From Sulfurovum sp. (GTDB lineage: Bacteria > Campylobacterota > Campylobacteria > Campylobacterales > Sulfurovaceae), in NCBI GenBank assembly GCA_020721385.1, contig DYMW01000076.1, positions 1 to 6,066 on the forward strand: a DNA stretch of 6,066 bases, read 5' to 3'. Positions 5,942-6,066 of the stretch are shown in pieces. How positions within the stretch are numbered: position 1 is the first letter of the stretch; the number at the start of each line of letters is the position of its first letter. The notes beneath the pieces are model-generated. The model saw nothing but the letters and a program-made list of their open reading frames with translations, was not told the DNA's origin and made no database searches. Both the position numbers and the translations under genes were made by a program.

Positions 5942-6066
5942 GACAGTAAGTCTCCATTTTTTTCAGTTAATTCTCTAAATTCGTACAATTCATCATTATA
6001 ATACTCAATGGAACCACTCTTAATGTCATAGTACCAACCATGCAAAAAGAGGTTCCCTTCTTCGAC
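5938..6066 (-). CDS. Beta-class carbonic anhydrase, C-terminal fragment (5' part off the window)
   Basis: Only the last 42 codons and a TGA stop (5940-5938) are present; the reading frame enters from the right edge. The peptide VEEGNLFLHGWYYDIKSG (first 18 residues) matches the conserved C-terminal block of beta-carbonic anhydrases, in which a leucine-x-x-H-G-W-Y/F-Y/F-D-I-x-x-G motif packs against the active site. A Y-N-D-E-L-Y-E-F-R-E-L tail follows. The zinc ligands (Cys, Asp, His, Cys) lie upstream and cannot be checked. The family interconverts CO2 and bicarbonate. The stop overlaps the cysK start by 4 nt (ATGA), which implies translational coupling. The gene is inferred from one short motif, but the motif is very characteristic. 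Confidence 0.8.
   Translation of the reverse strand, partial: VEEGNLFLHGWYYDIKSGSIEYYNDELYEFRELTEKNGDLLS

Noticed and set aside
5565..5978. Plus-strand open frame of 137 codons
   Set aside because: It lies antisense to cysK and its coding pattern is explained by the conserved CysK protein; it has no recognisable domain.
1..6066. CRISPR array, insertion sequence, toxin-antitoxin pair, phage genes or tRNA
   Set aside because: No direct repeats with regular spacing, terminal inverted repeats, transposase motifs or cloverleaf sequences were seen; genes fill nearly the whole window and are housekeeping types with uniform base use.

Overview
The window is AT-rich and gene-dense, with almost no spacer DNA. 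It looks like a chromosomal segment of a Campylobacterota (epsilonproteobacterial) bacterium, perhaps a Sulfurimonas/Sulfurospirillum/Arcobacter-type organism. This placement rests on the short TruB with its FSGTLDPFATG active-site block, the lysine-rich AT-biased proteins, the 304-residue CysK that stops just after ERYLST, and the uvrD-truB order. It is a judgement from protein style, not from a database search. No mobile element, CRISPR array, tRNA, rRNA or prophage gene is visible.

Left block (1-2932, minus strand): a UvrD/PcrA-type superfamily 1A helicase is followed after 11 nt by truB (tRNA pseudouridine-55 synthase), which runs off the left edge. One good promoter (extended -10 TGTTATAAT with a -35-like TTGGAT 17 nt away) lies just upstream of the helicase. 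Its position shows that the longest open frame, which begins at a TTG, is too long. Translation probably starts at one of two adjacent ATGs downstream.

Middle (about 2888-3968): a short, very AT-rich divergent spacer of about 180 bp leads to a LysR-type regulator on the plus strand. It has its own extended -10 box and a clear Shine-Dalgarno sequence. Its 3' end forms an AT-rich hairpin followed by a U-tract, a plausible intrinsic terminator.

Right block (3965-6066, minus strand): a tightly packed, probably co-transcribed set in the order beta-carbonic anhydrase (only its C-terminus is present) - cysK - class IV aminotransferase (PabC-like) - a small protein whose sequence pattern resembles the ClpXP adaptor SspB. 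Junctions are a 4-nt ATGA overlap, a 10-nt gap and a 19-nt overlap. The last gene converges on lysR, and the two stop codons are both read from one TTAA palindrome.

Functionally this is mostly housekeeping: DNA repair/replication, tRNA modification, cysteine synthesis, CO2/bicarbonate interconversion, and possibly the p-aminobenzoate step of folate synthesis. The most interesting item is the SspB-like protein, since SspB adaptors are best known from alpha-, beta- and gammaproteobacteria. Its lysine-rich C-terminus is encoded opposite the U-tract of the lysR terminator.
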